Assembly (NCBI GenBank): GCA_003427395.1
Contig: BFEA01000083.1
Coordinates: forward strand, 1,524,391-1,568,037
Direction of reading: 5' to 3'
Length of the DNA: 43,647 nt
Source: Chara braunii
Taxonomy: Eukaryota > Streptophyta > Charophyceae > Charales > Characeae
Shown here: in pieces, positions 10,951-21,095 of the stretch
Position numbering within the stretch: position 1 is the first letter of the stretch
Layout of the letters: each line of letters starts with the position of its first letter
Position numbers and translations under genes: made by a program
Notes under the pieces: model-generated
The model's database searches: none
What the model saw: only the letters and a program-made list of their open reading frames with translations
What the model was told of the DNA's origin: nothing

Positions 10951-11352
10951 CTGAGGTTTTTCCTAGGACTTGCTAGTTATTATAGGAAGTTTGTGAGGAA
11001 CCTCTCTTTGATAGCCGCTCCTATGAGAAGATTATCGAAGAAAGAAAAACCAGGGTTGTGGGACAAAGATTGTGAGTCCTTTAAGAAGTTAAAATATGTA
11101 TTGACTCACTACCCTGTCTTAAAGATTGTTGATTCTTCTTTCCCTTTCATTGTCACGACTCACGCAAGTCAGTATGGAATTGGGGTTGTGCTACAACAAG
11201 ACGACGGTAAGGGATATAGACATATTTAGTTTATGTCTAGAAGGCTTCCGTATGAGGAAATGGCCCACTCCACTTACAAAAGGGAATTGTATGCCTTGGT
11301 TGCTGCACTGGACATATGGAAACACTACTTGCTAGGGAGACACTTCACTGTC
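10951..11352 (+). pseudogene. RNase H region, gypsy element 1
   Basis: Begins LRFFLGLASYYRKFVRNLS, the usual RT-RNase H connection of Ty3/gypsy. It continues to HASQYGIGVVLQQDD, where the DAS of the active site reads HAS, so the first catalytic Asp is lost. A TAG lies at 11227-11229. The later block KRELYALVAALDIWKHYLLG keeps the catalytic Glu. The domain stops abruptly near 11352, where sequence jumps to the end of integrase. Confidence 0.7.
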
Positions 11353-11360
11353 TACTCAAG

Positions 11361-12146
11361 TCTATGGCACTAGGTTGACCATGACGTCAGGTAGACACCC
11401 TGAAACGAATGGCCAAACTGAGCAAATGAATCGTCTGTGCCAACAACTTTTGCACACGTATGTACGACCCGATCAGATAGATTGGGATGAAAACTTACCA
11501 AAAATTGTAAGAAGGTTGGAAGCCTCGACGTCCCATTGATGCTCTAACCCGAGAGCAAATTTAGAGGTTACCCCCAGACACACTAAAATCTGCAGTTTGA
11601 TACGAAGAATACATAAAGAAAGTTAAGGAAAGTATATAGAAAGCCCAACTGCATATGATTGAGCAGACCAACAAGCATCGTCGGCCATCGCACTGTCAAG
11701 AAGGTGATCTTGTATGGGTGAAGTCTAAAGAGTTTTCCTTGGAAGAGAATGTGTCTCAGAAACTACTGCCTGACTATTACGGACCCTAGGAAGTTCTCAA
11801 GGTGATTGGGGATGCAGATGGACCTTCCTACCGAATTGTTGTACCCCCACACCTTCGGACCTATCTTGTTTTTCACGTGTCTAAACTTTTGCCATATATA
11901 GAAGGAGATGAGTTTCCTAACAGGGCATCTATGTTCCCACCCTCCATGAATGGAGGCTATGAAGTTGAAAAGATTCTGGAACATGGCTACTTCTCTACAG
12001 GTGGCAAAGGAAGACCGCAAAAGCAGTATAAGGTAAAGTTCAAGTTTCAACCTCCATCTGAAGCTCGATGGTTTAGTAAGAAAGATCTCCTACCTACTGC
12101 TAGTGACATCATTGCTGCATATGAGTGTGGGTTAAAAGAAACATGA
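11361..12146 (+). pseudogene. Integrase C-terminal part with chromodomain-like tail, gypsy element 1
   Basis: Only the end of the integrase core remains. It starts at MTSGRHPETNGQTEQMNR (about 11379), which holds the third catalytic residue (Glu of NGQTE). The zinc finger and the first two Asp residues are missing, so at least several hundred bases were deleted between 11352 and 11361. The C-terminal domain runs to about 11930 with several stops and is open from 11802. The last 65 residues (about 11953-12130, GYEVEKILEH to AAYE) fit the chromodomain pattern of plant chromoviruses, which direct insertion to marked chromatin. Confidence 0.75.
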
Positions 12147-12187
12147 TGTATTTCTGNGATGGAACTAAAAAATCGGGTCGGCAGGAA

Positions 12188-13437
12188 TGTAATAACCCGC
12201 TTGTTATGCCTCGCAACCTGTCTAAGGGGCCCCAGGCCCAATGTCGGCTTCAGGCCGCAAAAGAGGCAGGACCCCAAAATTTGGAATCAGGGGCCCTGCG
12301 CCAGACAACTGACCGAAAGTCAACTATACACGGTGTCAGTCAAAGTCATCGTGGACCCAGCCCAGGCCGTCGGCCAGACACACACACTTGTTTGTATGCA
12401 GGTACCAAGACAACATTCAAACCAATTAGAAATCTGCAACTGTATGGGATCNNNNNNNNNNNNNNNNNNNNNNNNNNNNNNNNNNNNNNNNNNNNNNNNN
12501 NNNNNNNNNNNNNNNNNNNNNNNNNNNNNNNNNNNNNNNNNNNNNNNNNNNNNNNNNNNNNNNNNNNNNNNNNNNNNNNNNNNNNNNNNNNNNNNNNNNN
12601 NNNNNNNNNNNNNNNNNNNNNNNNNNNNNNNNNNNNNNNNNNNNNNNNNNNNNNNNNNNNNNNNNNNNNNNNNNNNNNNNNNNNNNNNNNNNNNNNNNNN
12701 NNNNNNNNNNNNNNNNNNNNNNNNNNNNNNNNNNNNNNNNNNNNNNNNNNNNNNNNNNNNNNNNNNNNNNNNNNNNNNNNNNNNNNCCAGCCCAGGCCGT
12801 CGGCCAGACACACACACTTGTTTGTATGCAGGTACCAAGACAACATTCAAACCAATTAGAAATCTGCAACTGTATGGGATCCAGGTTGTCGACTGCGGGT
12901 CAATCTGAGCCACCATGGGTGGGACACCTGAGGCAGGTCACGGTCCAACACTACATAAGACCCTTCCTCCAGGGAGTCAACATTCAGTCTTGCTATGTTG
13001 ACTTGACGCTAGCTCGACGCTGGCTGGACGTTGGCTTGACGCTAGCTGGATGTTGGCATTGTGGACGACGTCGCGAGAGTGCTGCTGCATGCTGGCGCCT
13101 TCCTGCTTCGGGGCCAACCTATGTTGACGTGGTGCAAGGCCACACTATCTTCGACATTGCTGATGTGGCGCATGCCACTCTGCCTTCATTGCTGACTTGG
13201 CATTTGCCACACTGTTTACATTGTTGAGTTGGACGCGACAATGAGGGAGATCGGGATCTATGGATGATTGAGAGGGGACGGGATACTTACCTGCTGTTGA
13301 TGCCGATACCGCGTGTTGTTGAACGTCTTCAATGTCTTCATGAGAGAATTGTGCCACGTGGCACTTTGATGTGATCAGGATCTGTCAGGCTCGTTATTGG
13401 ATATTGTTTTGCTGACATGGAGGCGAGAGGAAGCCTA
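12188..13437 (+). repeat. 3' LTR of gypsy element 1, truncated and gapped
   Basis: Starts TGTAATAACCCGC and follows the 5' LTR through the 11-bp minisatellite (13003-13057) to GGCGAGAGGAAGCC at about 13436, where similarity ends. The last ~225 bases of the LTR are missing here, although a piece of that end lies inverted at 13781-13905. It contains the N run 12452-12786, flanked by identical 95-bp sequences, and a short extra segment near 13131-13200 relative to the 5' LTR. Confidence 0.85.
12452..12786. other. Assembly gap (335 N)
   Basis: Run of N inside the 3' LTR. The 95 bases on each side (12357-12451 and 12787-12881) are identical, so the gap probably hides an overlap rather than missing sequence. 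Confidence 0.95.
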
Positions 13438-13624
13438 ACCCTCCCTTGAACTCATACTGCCAATGCCGATTAGTGAGAGCTCACACACGCTAGGAATCTC
13501 CTCCATGTGCCTGACTACGATTACGACCAAATACTGCGACTGAGTAATGTTGCCTGGTTATACGGGCTTGTGTTTACAAGACTGCTGCGTTACCACCTTT
13601 CTTTTTCCGCGCATAAAATTTAGA
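13438..13624. other. Unassigned spacer
   Basis: I see no gene or repeat here. It lies between the broken LTR and the U6-derived insertion. Confidence 0.4.
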
Positions 13625-13766
13625 AACAACTCTCAATCTGTCAAAAAGAATTGGACCATTTGGTCCATTTCTCAATTTCTGAGTTCCATCCTTGCGCAGG
13701 GACCATGCTAATTTTCTCTTTGTGTATCGTCTGAGAAAAGAAAAACAAAAAGAGAACAACTCTCAA
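13625..13766 (-). repeat. U6 snRNA retrocopy with 12-bp target-site duplications
   Basis: Between two copies of AACAACTCTCAA (13625-13636 and 13755-13766) the minus strand reads a U6 snRNA-like sequence. It includes the near-invariant ATTAGCATGG and CCTGCGCAAGGATG words, a GAGAAATGGACCAAA end and a short T run (13641-13735). The first ~40 bases of U6, with its 5' stem-loop, are missing and replaced by a T-rich leader. Flanking duplications of this length are the mark of LINE-type target-primed insertion. With no Pol III upstream elements it is a pseudogene. Confidence 0.75.
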
Positions 13767-13780
13767 GTTCTCTGTGTAAT

Positions 13781-13905
13781 GAACCCAGTTTGTAGGATAC
13801 TCGTAAGACGTCGAAATACAAGGTAACTCAACTCGGAACATTGTCCCCAATAATCATGAAATGTGATCTCTGATACAATGTCTCGTTTGACTCTCAAGAC
13901 CACAA
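13781..13905 (-). repeat. Inverted LTR end fragment related to gypsy element 1
   Basis: The minus strand aligns with the LTR end at about 7347-7463, including GATTATTGGGGACA and the terminal GGGTTCATTACA. It is the part missing from the 3' LTR at 13437 but in the opposite direction. It is either a separate solo LTR fragment or a rearranged LTR end. Confidence 0.7.
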
Positions 13906-14210
13906 TCCACCATTGCCTCTGCCTAGAGCTTCAATGCACAAGGAGGCCATCCGTTGGTTGCACCAGCCCACTTGCTACTGACACGATTCGTTTATCCCCT
14001 CTTGTATTCGTGTTTCCCACTCTCTGTTCGGGTCTTCGCCCCGGGAGATAGTGAACAACCAAGCTCGGCGATTGGCACGTGTTCTCAGCAGGAAAAAGAT
14101 AGTTATGAAAAATTTGGACTATTGTTATTCAGTTCTAAAACTGCTTTCATCCTGAATAGGGAATTGGAAAACAAAAAAAAAAAGGAATTGGGAACTGATT
14201 GGGGAATAAC

Positions 14211-15639
14211 TGGTGCGAGGAATGAGCCCTCGCAGGGCCCTTATCATACATGCACATGTTTTGGGCTGAGGCCGTTAGCAAGCCCGTGCCCGCCCTAAGT
14301 GAAGGCGGGCCTGGATATTCACTAGAGGCCAAAATTTGACATTTTCCATATGGGGGTACTCAGGCAATTGTAGCACGCTAGTTGGTTAAGAGGAAGCTTG
14401 AGCCTCCCTGTGCTGCGTGGTACAATTGGGCCCAAGCCTTGGTAGTTGCGCCTGGGCACACACACACAATGCAAGGCAGATACATCACGAATTGGCTACG
14501 GGCCTACGAAAAAGCAGCATTGTCGACGTACATACCCCGGGTCCTAGGCAAGTGCAGCAAATGGCCTAAGTCTGGAAATACTCGGTGTGCCCAACTGCAA
14601 AAGGCCCAGGCCTTCAACTACATCGTTGGGCCTGGGCGCAAGCACTGGGGCCTGATCGGAAGCTACTAAAAGCTTCCCAGCCAGGCCACACCCAGCCAAA
14701 CAGAGGCTGCCACTTCCATATAGGGAAGGAGGCAGCCAGAGTCAGGCAGGCCAGGCCTTGGTAGTTGCGCCTGGGCACACACACAATGCAAGGCAGATAC
14801 ATCACGAATTGGCTACGGGCCTACGATAAAGTAGCATTGTCGACGTACATACCCCGGGTCCTAGGCAAGTGCAGCAAATGACCCAAGTTCGGAAATACTG
14901 GGCGTGCCCAACTGCAAAAGGCCCAGGCCTTCATCTGCATCGTTGGGCCTGGGCGCAGGCACTGGGCCTGATCGGAAGCTACTGGAAGCTTCCCAGCCAG
15001 GCCACACCTAGCCAAACAGAGGCTGCCACTTCCATATAGGGAAGGAGGCAACCAGGGTCAGGCATTCTGGCCCACGCGGGCATTGTGGTCACGCTGCTAC
15101 GTTGTTGCGCGATAGGCTGCGTGCTGCGGTAAGCGGCCAGGTTGTGTGCGGGCGCTTGAGAGGTGAGAGGGGCGCTGCTGGGCAGTGGAGCGCAAGCAGC
15201 AGCCAGCCATAGCCGGGCTGCAAGGCGCTAGGGCGTAAGGGCGATCGGTGGTCTTCAGGAAGGAGGCGAGTGTGGGTGGTTAGGGTTTGATGAGGGGAGA
15301 CGAGATATGTACCTGGTGCATGAGGGAGGTCAGCTATGGTGTTGACGTCATGTACATTGGTCTTCAAAGTCGAAGTCAGCCTGTTGTGTGAATACGGATG
15401 TAGTAGGATAGGCAAGTAGTGTAGGCTGGGCACTGGGCGCCAGACAGAGAGGAGCAACATTGGATACTGTGTTGGTGTGGCCCGAGGGCTTGAACATTGG
15501 CTCATGAGTTCGTTGTATTGCTCTTATTTGGATGGAATCTCGATGCATTTGTGCTCTCTGCTTGTACACGACTACTTGGGCATCTGTGTGATTTCGCGAC
15601 TTGGCTCTCTGTAAATCGTTCTCACTCATATTCCTTGCA
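14211..15639 (+). repeat. LTR of family X copy C, enlarged by an internal duplication
   Basis: Starts TGGTGCGAGG and ends TTCCTTGCA. It is about 400 bp longer than the LTR at 1072-2097, mostly because of the 319-bp tandem duplication at 14437-15066. Open frames on both strands (for example 14382-14669) follow the duplication and have no recognised content. Confidence 0.65.
14437..15066 (+). repeat. 319-bp tandem duplication within LTR C
   Basis: Unit 1 at 14437-14755 and unit 2 at 14756 to about 15066 agree at well over 90 percent by eye, much closer than the LTR copies are to each other. The duplication therefore happened after insertion. Confidence 0.9.
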
Positions 15640-16599
15640 ATTTGGAATTGCAACTGGTTCAAAATCACCTTACCTGGCGCCAACGACATTGTTACGTGGT
15701 GTGCTGACGATGCTTCTATGCAGCGAGGATGGTGTGGCGCTGGCTTGTTAACAGGGACCCTGGTAAAGGGGTTCGCCGTTGGACGGTTGTGCCGACAACG
15801 TGAGAGCTGTGGCGTCAACGGATGTATGTATGATGATGAGAGCATGTTGATGTTGGTTGAGGTGGAATTGCATTGCGTTGTGGGTGGTACCGAAGATACG
15901 ACTGGTCATCAAAATGCACACCGGCTCAATTGGTGAGAAATTTGTGGTTAGTGGCAGCTATCCCCAGGTACGTTGTTCCCTTACAATCTACCTTCTCAAT
16001 TTGTTCTTACCGTGAGGAAGTGAGTCCAACCTTGAGTGTCTTCTCTTTTGTGTGAGGAGTCGTGAGCGCTCTACCTTGGGAGATGATACTCTTCCTTGTG
16101 GCTCATCTAGCAGGAGAGGGCGGTGCCTATGAAGGGGCATGGTCGAAGCATGGGTCACGGTCGCCATGCCAACACATGGGAGTAGTACACGCAGGCCATG
16201 CTGCTTTGTCCTTTAAAGGCTCTTTGCGATGCTGATAGAAGGGGTGTGCGGACTGACCAGTCCTATGCAGACGCTAACCAGACTGTCTATAAATATTTAT
16301 GGCGGGGGTCTGAAGTGTCCACTGGCTGTGATCGTCGTCCTGATTGTGACGTTAAATAATTCTTGAGGACCATGGGGGCTGTCCTTAAACTGCGTCTTGA
16401 TCAGCCAGATCAGTCGGACGTAAGGTTCGTTGCACGCGAGGATAAAGAACGAGCAGTTCTGGTCATAAGCATACGCCTCGGGCACAGGGGTGGGTCGTTA
16501 ATGCACACACTGTTGCTCGATGATGCCTACAAGTACGTTGGATACAGGGGAGGAAGATTCCAATTGAGACTCAACTGGCAAACACATCTATACCCTTTG

Positions 16600-17893
16600 T
16601 GCATACATCTGCTTACATAGTTTATTTTTGTTTTGATTAGGTGGTTGACTGACTGCTAACAACTCACAAACAGCCTAGACTAGGACTGTAATGTTCTACC
16701 ATAGTCAGTTCTTGTTGAAGCTTTTGTAAGTGAACTAATGAAGGTAGATATAGATTAATTTGAAACGGTTTTCACCTTTTTGCAGTCACAGATGCGGATC
16801 CCAGGGCTCGATCCCCAGACCTTACCTTACCTTATGTACAGTATCAAGTCGACCCTGTATATCTTGAACCCGTGACTTGTGTGTTAGTAGTTGAAAGATT
16901 GCATGCCGTAGGTTTGAGTAGTTGTGTCAGGTTTTGAACCCTGTAGAAGTAGGGGTCATACCTTCATAGGGGTCATAGTTGTTGTAGTCTGAAAGGTCAA
17001 GGTCGTAGCTTCTACAGTCCTAAAAGGTCAAGGTCGTAGCTGCTACAGTCCTGAAAGGCCAAGTCCACAAACTTTTGAAAGGTTCGGAAGTGGCCTTTCA
17101 AGTTTCTTCGCACGTTATACACAGCAGACCAGAGGTAAGTGGGCGAGTGGTGAGTCCAACTTCGCTTAGTCAGCGATACCCAGTCCAAGTCTCACTTTGT
17201 ACAGTCAGCAAGTACCATGAGGGACTGTGTGCACCATGGGCCCGGTGGAAAAGGGTAGACCAGCAACTTACATAAGTATAAATCAAGAGGCAGCGTCCAA
17301 CCATTAATTCATTCCTGCTTGAGCCATGCGGAAGCGCTGCCCTAGTGTCTTGTGCGAGGTGGTCTGCAGAGGCCTGCAGTCGAAGTGGGCTGAAGTGGAG
17401 AATAGCGCAGCCATAGCTGCTTGTGGATAAAAGTAGTTGGCGGCCATAGCTGCCATAGCTAGCAATAGGTGTTAGTCAGAGTGAGTGGGTGTGTGTGTGT
17501 TACAAAGTGTATGTGCGTGGGATATCTTGAATGTGTGTGAACAGTTGGGTGGACACAGTGTTGGAGAGAGGATGTGTGGGCGCTCAGTCGCCATAGCCAA
17601 TTGGAAGCGAGTTTGTAACTAAACTGTGTTCTCGACTTGACCATCTCTGAGTTTTGTGTGGGCGCACAACGCCAGTGTGAATTGCCATCTTTTTGCATGC
17701 ATGCGAAGTGAAGCAGAAAGCGAGTCTGATTGCAATGTGTACATTCTGTGTCAATGTTGTTGATACCGCTTGAACGGTAGCCTAGGTGACTTGCCGGATA
17801 TTATTTTTGTTTTTATTTATTTTTAAACCAGTAAGACGCATGCTGAGGTAGGTTCCAGCGAGAACACTAATGCAGACAACGTCTGCCTAACCG
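16600..17893 (+). promoter_or_regulatory. Candidate 5' LTR/leader of gypsy element 2
   Basis: No gene is visible. A 31-bp unit is repeated about 2.5 times at 16986-17063. A TATA-like GTATAAATC (about 17277-17285) could drive a transcript running into gag at 17894. A tRNA B-box-like GGGCTCGATCCCC lies near 16805-16817. A TG-rich stretch occupies 17470-17580. I could not place an LTR start or a PBS, so the LTR call rests on position only. Confidence 0.35.
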
Positions 17894-19762
17894 ATGAGTG
17901 GATCGGAAGGTGGTGAAGGTACAACTGATGACCGAAGGCGGACTAGGCGTGACACACGTAGGATACTTGTAGTGTTCCAGGTCCTGCTACCGGAAGACGA
18001 AAGAAGGTTAAGGGCCGAAGCAAGGGCCCGTACTCTTGAGACTGCAAGGGAAGCAGCAGCGGCTGTAGAAAGAATGTTAGCAACAATAGTTGTAGAAAGA
18101 ACGTTAGCAGAAGCAGCAGCTAGCACAATAGCAATGGCTACCTCTGCAGCAACATCTGCAGCGAACTCGACTGATCAATCGCTCGGCATGCTGCTCAACT
18201 CCACGAGTTTGCAGTCTATCTCCAATACGTCAGGATTCGAAACCAGTCAGATGGCGGGCTCGCAGTTCAGCTCGCCGCCCCCGCTCACCAGGGAGCAGAT
18301 GGAGCTCCAACAAGTAGAGAGGATCCGCTTAAGGTTAGAGAAGGAACTTAAGGAGGCTACTGAAAGGGAAACCGAGATTAGAAACAAAAGTGTCAGACTT
18401 GAGGGTAGAGAGGCAAACAAAGTTGTGTTAGAGGGACTAGATGACACAACGCTTGACAACAACACAAAGATTCTCAAGGCGAGCATCCTGTCCATGCACG
18501 CTCACATGGACAACAAACTAGACATTATCCAGGACACCGTATACCAGATCCTGAACGCCATGCACATGCCAAGTTTCAAGCCAGAAGTTTTGCCATCATT
18601 GCCATTTTCGGCGATAACAGACCCATATCCGCCCGAGTCTGGTAACACACCAAGCAGTACTTCAGCAGCAGCAGCACAGACTGTTGCTTCTACTTCTTCT
18701 GGTCCAGCGACTGGAGCTACACCACAACTGCTACCTGCCCCACCAGCGGGACAACAACAACCTTGGTACCCCAAGACCCCATTGAAACCAGCCTCAACCT
18801 TCTTAGGGGATAAGAAGGATGAGGCTCTCGACACTTGGTTGAAAATGGTGCCAATGTGGGTGAGGGTGAAGAGGACGTTGGTAGAGGATGAAGTGATAAC
18901 TGCCGCATCCTATTTAGAGGGTTCAACAACTTGCTGGCTCTCAAAGGGATTCAGTAGGAACATGGGTGATTGGGCCAGGACCCATACCCTAGAGAGCTTT
19001 ATGGATTTGGTGGAAGCGAGATGGCACAACCCACAATAGGCACGTATTGCCACTGATAGGTTGACCCGGCTTGATGCAAAGAAGTACAAGTCCGTGCGTG
19101 AACTCACCTCTGCCGTCGAGCGCCTGATTGTCATCCCCGGGGTACACTATGATCCGCAGGTCTTACTGACCATGTTTGTGAGATGTCTTCCCACAGACAT
19201 CAAAAACTTATTAGCCAACGAGGCTCAGCTAGAGTATCACACATTTGAGACCTTTAGCAAGAAGGCTCTAGGTTTGGAGGCCACGCTAGGAGGTGCTCAA
19301 CAATTCCCTACGGATGGAAAGAAGAAGAGTCCACAAGAGTGGAAGAAGGGCAGCCGATTGATGATGGGTGAGGTTGATGGTACTCAAACCGAGATCGATG
19401 ACTTTTCAGACTTTGTGGACAGTTCAGAGTTAGACAACGAGGATAGTGCCGAGGGTAGCGATCTCGCTGCATTGGTAAAGATTAAGGCAGGTGGCCGTGG
19501 CAAGGGTGGTCAACAGAGGAGTCAGTGGCAAACCCAGAACCCGAACAAGATAGCAGCTTGGGTTAGAGCTGGTTTGGATCAAGATGTGTGGCGGGACCAA
19601 TATATGCAAGGTGCTTGCATTAACTTTGACGAGTATGGCCATCAACAGTGCAAATGCAAGAACGCAAAGGTTTCGCAGAAGATACCACTTAAAGGTGAGA
19701 TTTCTTTTTCCCAGGGTGGGGCCTCTACGAGTTCCAGCTCGGGAAACACATCGGGCCAATAG
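17894..19762 (+). pseudogene. gag: gag of Ty3/gypsy element 2 (one internal stop)
   Basis: A 622-codon frame from ATG 17894, broken only by TAG at 19037-19039, where the sequence CCA CAA TAG suggests a former CAG. In order: an Arg/Ala/Glu-rich N-terminal coiled coil (residues ~10-90), a second charged helix (~130-190), a Pro/Ser/Thr/Ala linker (~245-300), then the retrotransposon Gag core (from STFLGDKKDEALDTWLKM, ~305, to the stop and on to GLEATLG), and an acidic stretch (DFVDSSELDNEDSAEGSD). The zinc knuckle near 19612-19655 reads CINFDEYGHQQCKC, so its second Cys is Phe. Gag would form the particle that packages the element RNA. Only one stop makes this the best preserved gag in the first half of the window. 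Confidence 0.8.
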
Positions 19763-19821
19763 AAGTTGTAGCTGCTTCTACTCGCGTTGAAGCGGGTGAT
19801 GTACCCTCCCCGTTTCAAGAG

Positions 19822-20268
19822 TTGGCCGAAGCTGTTGACTCCTTAGTCACCCCGCAGACGCATCGTGATCCGGTACTATGTACATTGTATATGTTTGAGG
19901 CCTTAGAGGACCTACAAAGTGAGTGGTCGGCAAGGGACCCTCGTGAGGCCTGGGTGGCTTTAAGTCGGGGTCCTAGAGGGGAGCGCTTCGTTGCAGAAGT
20001 TGGTGTAGAAAGCTGCAAGTGCGGTGCCTTCGTAGACATCGGCTCCACGCGAAACTTAATAAGTCGCGACTGTGTTGAGAGACTGTGCCTACAGGATCGG
20101 GTGCAGCGCCTGAGTAGACCGGTAGCATCTACTTTGGCCAACAAAGAAGGCATGTTAGTGGAGGACTACGTCAAGGACATGGTCTGCACTTTCTCCTACG
20201 CAGGAGGGGAACTTAATCATAAGATTTCGTTCCTGGTTAGCGACGACTTACCATTGACATGTTGTTAG
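19822..20268 (+). pseudogene. Aspartic protease, gypsy element 2
   Basis: The frame holds the active-site block AFVDIGSTRNLISRD, with Asp at 20035-20037. DIGS replaces the usual DSGS/DTGA, so the residue after Asp is unusual. A conserved LSRPVASTLANKEG stretch and the SFLVSDDLP segment follow. A one-base frameshift near 20255 moves the next block (DMLLGMYYL) into the frame that continues at 20259. The domain processes Gag-Pol in active elements. Confidence 0.7.
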
Positions 20269-21095
20269 GTATGTACTACCTTGAGGTTGCCAAACCCCAG
20301 TTAGACTGGGACAAGAAAATGCTAAAACATGAGTTGGCTAATGGGAGGACCGTTAGACTAGCTAAGTATAAGGCTAGTAGGTTAATTGACTCCTACGGGT
20401 GCTTGTGCGCATCAGCCTTTTACAGTTATTATAAAAAAAAACAAGAGGAGGGTATGTACCTGGTTTTTGTCTTTGAGAAAGGGGAGGCCATTAAATCACC
20501 CCCAGAGATAGAAAATGTTGTTGCGAAGTACGCTGATCTGTTTGAGGAGCCCACAAGTGTCGTACACAGGGAGGTTCTCCATATGATAGAGATCATCCTT
20601 GGCAGCAAGATACCCAAAGGAAGAGTCTATAGGATGGCTCAGGCCGAGTTGGACGAGCTTCGTCAGCCACTGAGGTGTTGCTAAGTACGCTGATCTGTTT
20701 GAGGAGCCCAAAAGTGTCGTACATAGGGAGGTTGTCCATACGATAGAGATCATCCTTGGCAGCAAGATCCCCAAAGGGAGAATCTATAGGATGGCTCACG
20801 CCGAGTTGGACAAGCTCCGTCGGCCACTGAAGAAGCTCACAAAAAAGGGATGGATATGGCATAGCATCTCCCCTTCGGTTCACCAGTTCTATTCGTCCCG
20901 AAGAAGGGGGGATCACTAAGTATGTGCATTGATTATAGTGGCCTCAATGCCATCACTGTTCATAATGCAGAGCCCCTACCGTGCATGGATGACCTATGGG
21001 ATATGGTGCAGGGATTTAAGTACCTTACCAAGATTGACTTGAAATCAGGCTACCATCAGATTGCCATTAAACCGGGAGACCAACACAAAACCGTT
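20259..21095 (+). pseudogene. Protease end and RT N-terminus, gypsy element 2, truncated
   Basis: After LLGMYYLEVAKPQLDWDKK the frame runs to the pre-RT segment (KYADLFEEPTSVVHRE, IILGSKIPKGRVYRM), which is tandemly repeated (see 20519-20832). RT proper resumes at about 20833 and includes VLFVPKKGG, CIDYSGLNAITV, LTKIDLKSGYHQIAI and ends at PGDQHKT near 21093. The YxDD box, thumb, RNase H and integrase are absent from the window. The sequence changes at about 21096 to unrelated DNA starting TGTCGGGACT, so another insertion or rearrangement cut it. Confidence 0.75.
20519..20832 (+). repeat. 157-bp tandem duplication within pol of element 2
   Basis: Units 20519-20675 and 20676-20832 are alike at about 90 percent or more. 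Since 157 is not a multiple of three, the duplication shifts the frame and would inactivate pol. Confidence 0.9.

Larger units (their letters stand above)
6475..13437 (+). mobile_element. Ty3/gypsy element 1, chromovirus-like, decayed
   Basis: A nearly complete LTR retrotransposon: 5' LTR 6475-7463, PBS 7467-7478, gag, protease, RT, RNase H, the end of integrase with a chromodomain-like tail, and a 3' LTR from 12188 that is cut off at about 13437. The first 200 bases of the two LTRs agree at roughly 90 percent by eye, so the insertion is not recent. Every reading frame carries stops or frameshifts, the RT active site is mutated and most of integrase is gone, so it cannot move by itself. Confidence 0.85.
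14211..16600 (+). mobile_element. Family X LTR element, inverted copy C
   Basis: The plus strand matches the minus strand of 1-2097. The LTR is 14211-15639 and a degenerate PBS sits at 15643-15654. The internal region 15655 to about 16560 aligns with 1056 to about 150. It includes a TATA-like TATAAATATTT at 16284-16294, also present in copy A (minus strand, about 441-451). A purine run at 16542-16558 could be the polypurine tract. No 3' LTR is found after it, so the copy is truncated. No coding domain is seen. Confidence 0.65.

Noticed and set aside
12125-12916. Long ORFs of 147-249 codons on both strands
   Set aside because: They run through 335 Ns and LTR sequence; the length is an artefact of unknown bases.
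13641-13735. Functional U6 snRNA gene
   Set aside because: The 5' part is missing and no upstream promoter elements are seen; target-site duplications mark it as a retrocopy.
16297-16485. Small ORF conserved between copy C and positions 240-375
   Set aside because: It runs antisense to the element and the similarity is explained by DNA homology of the repeat; a stop ends it early in copy A.
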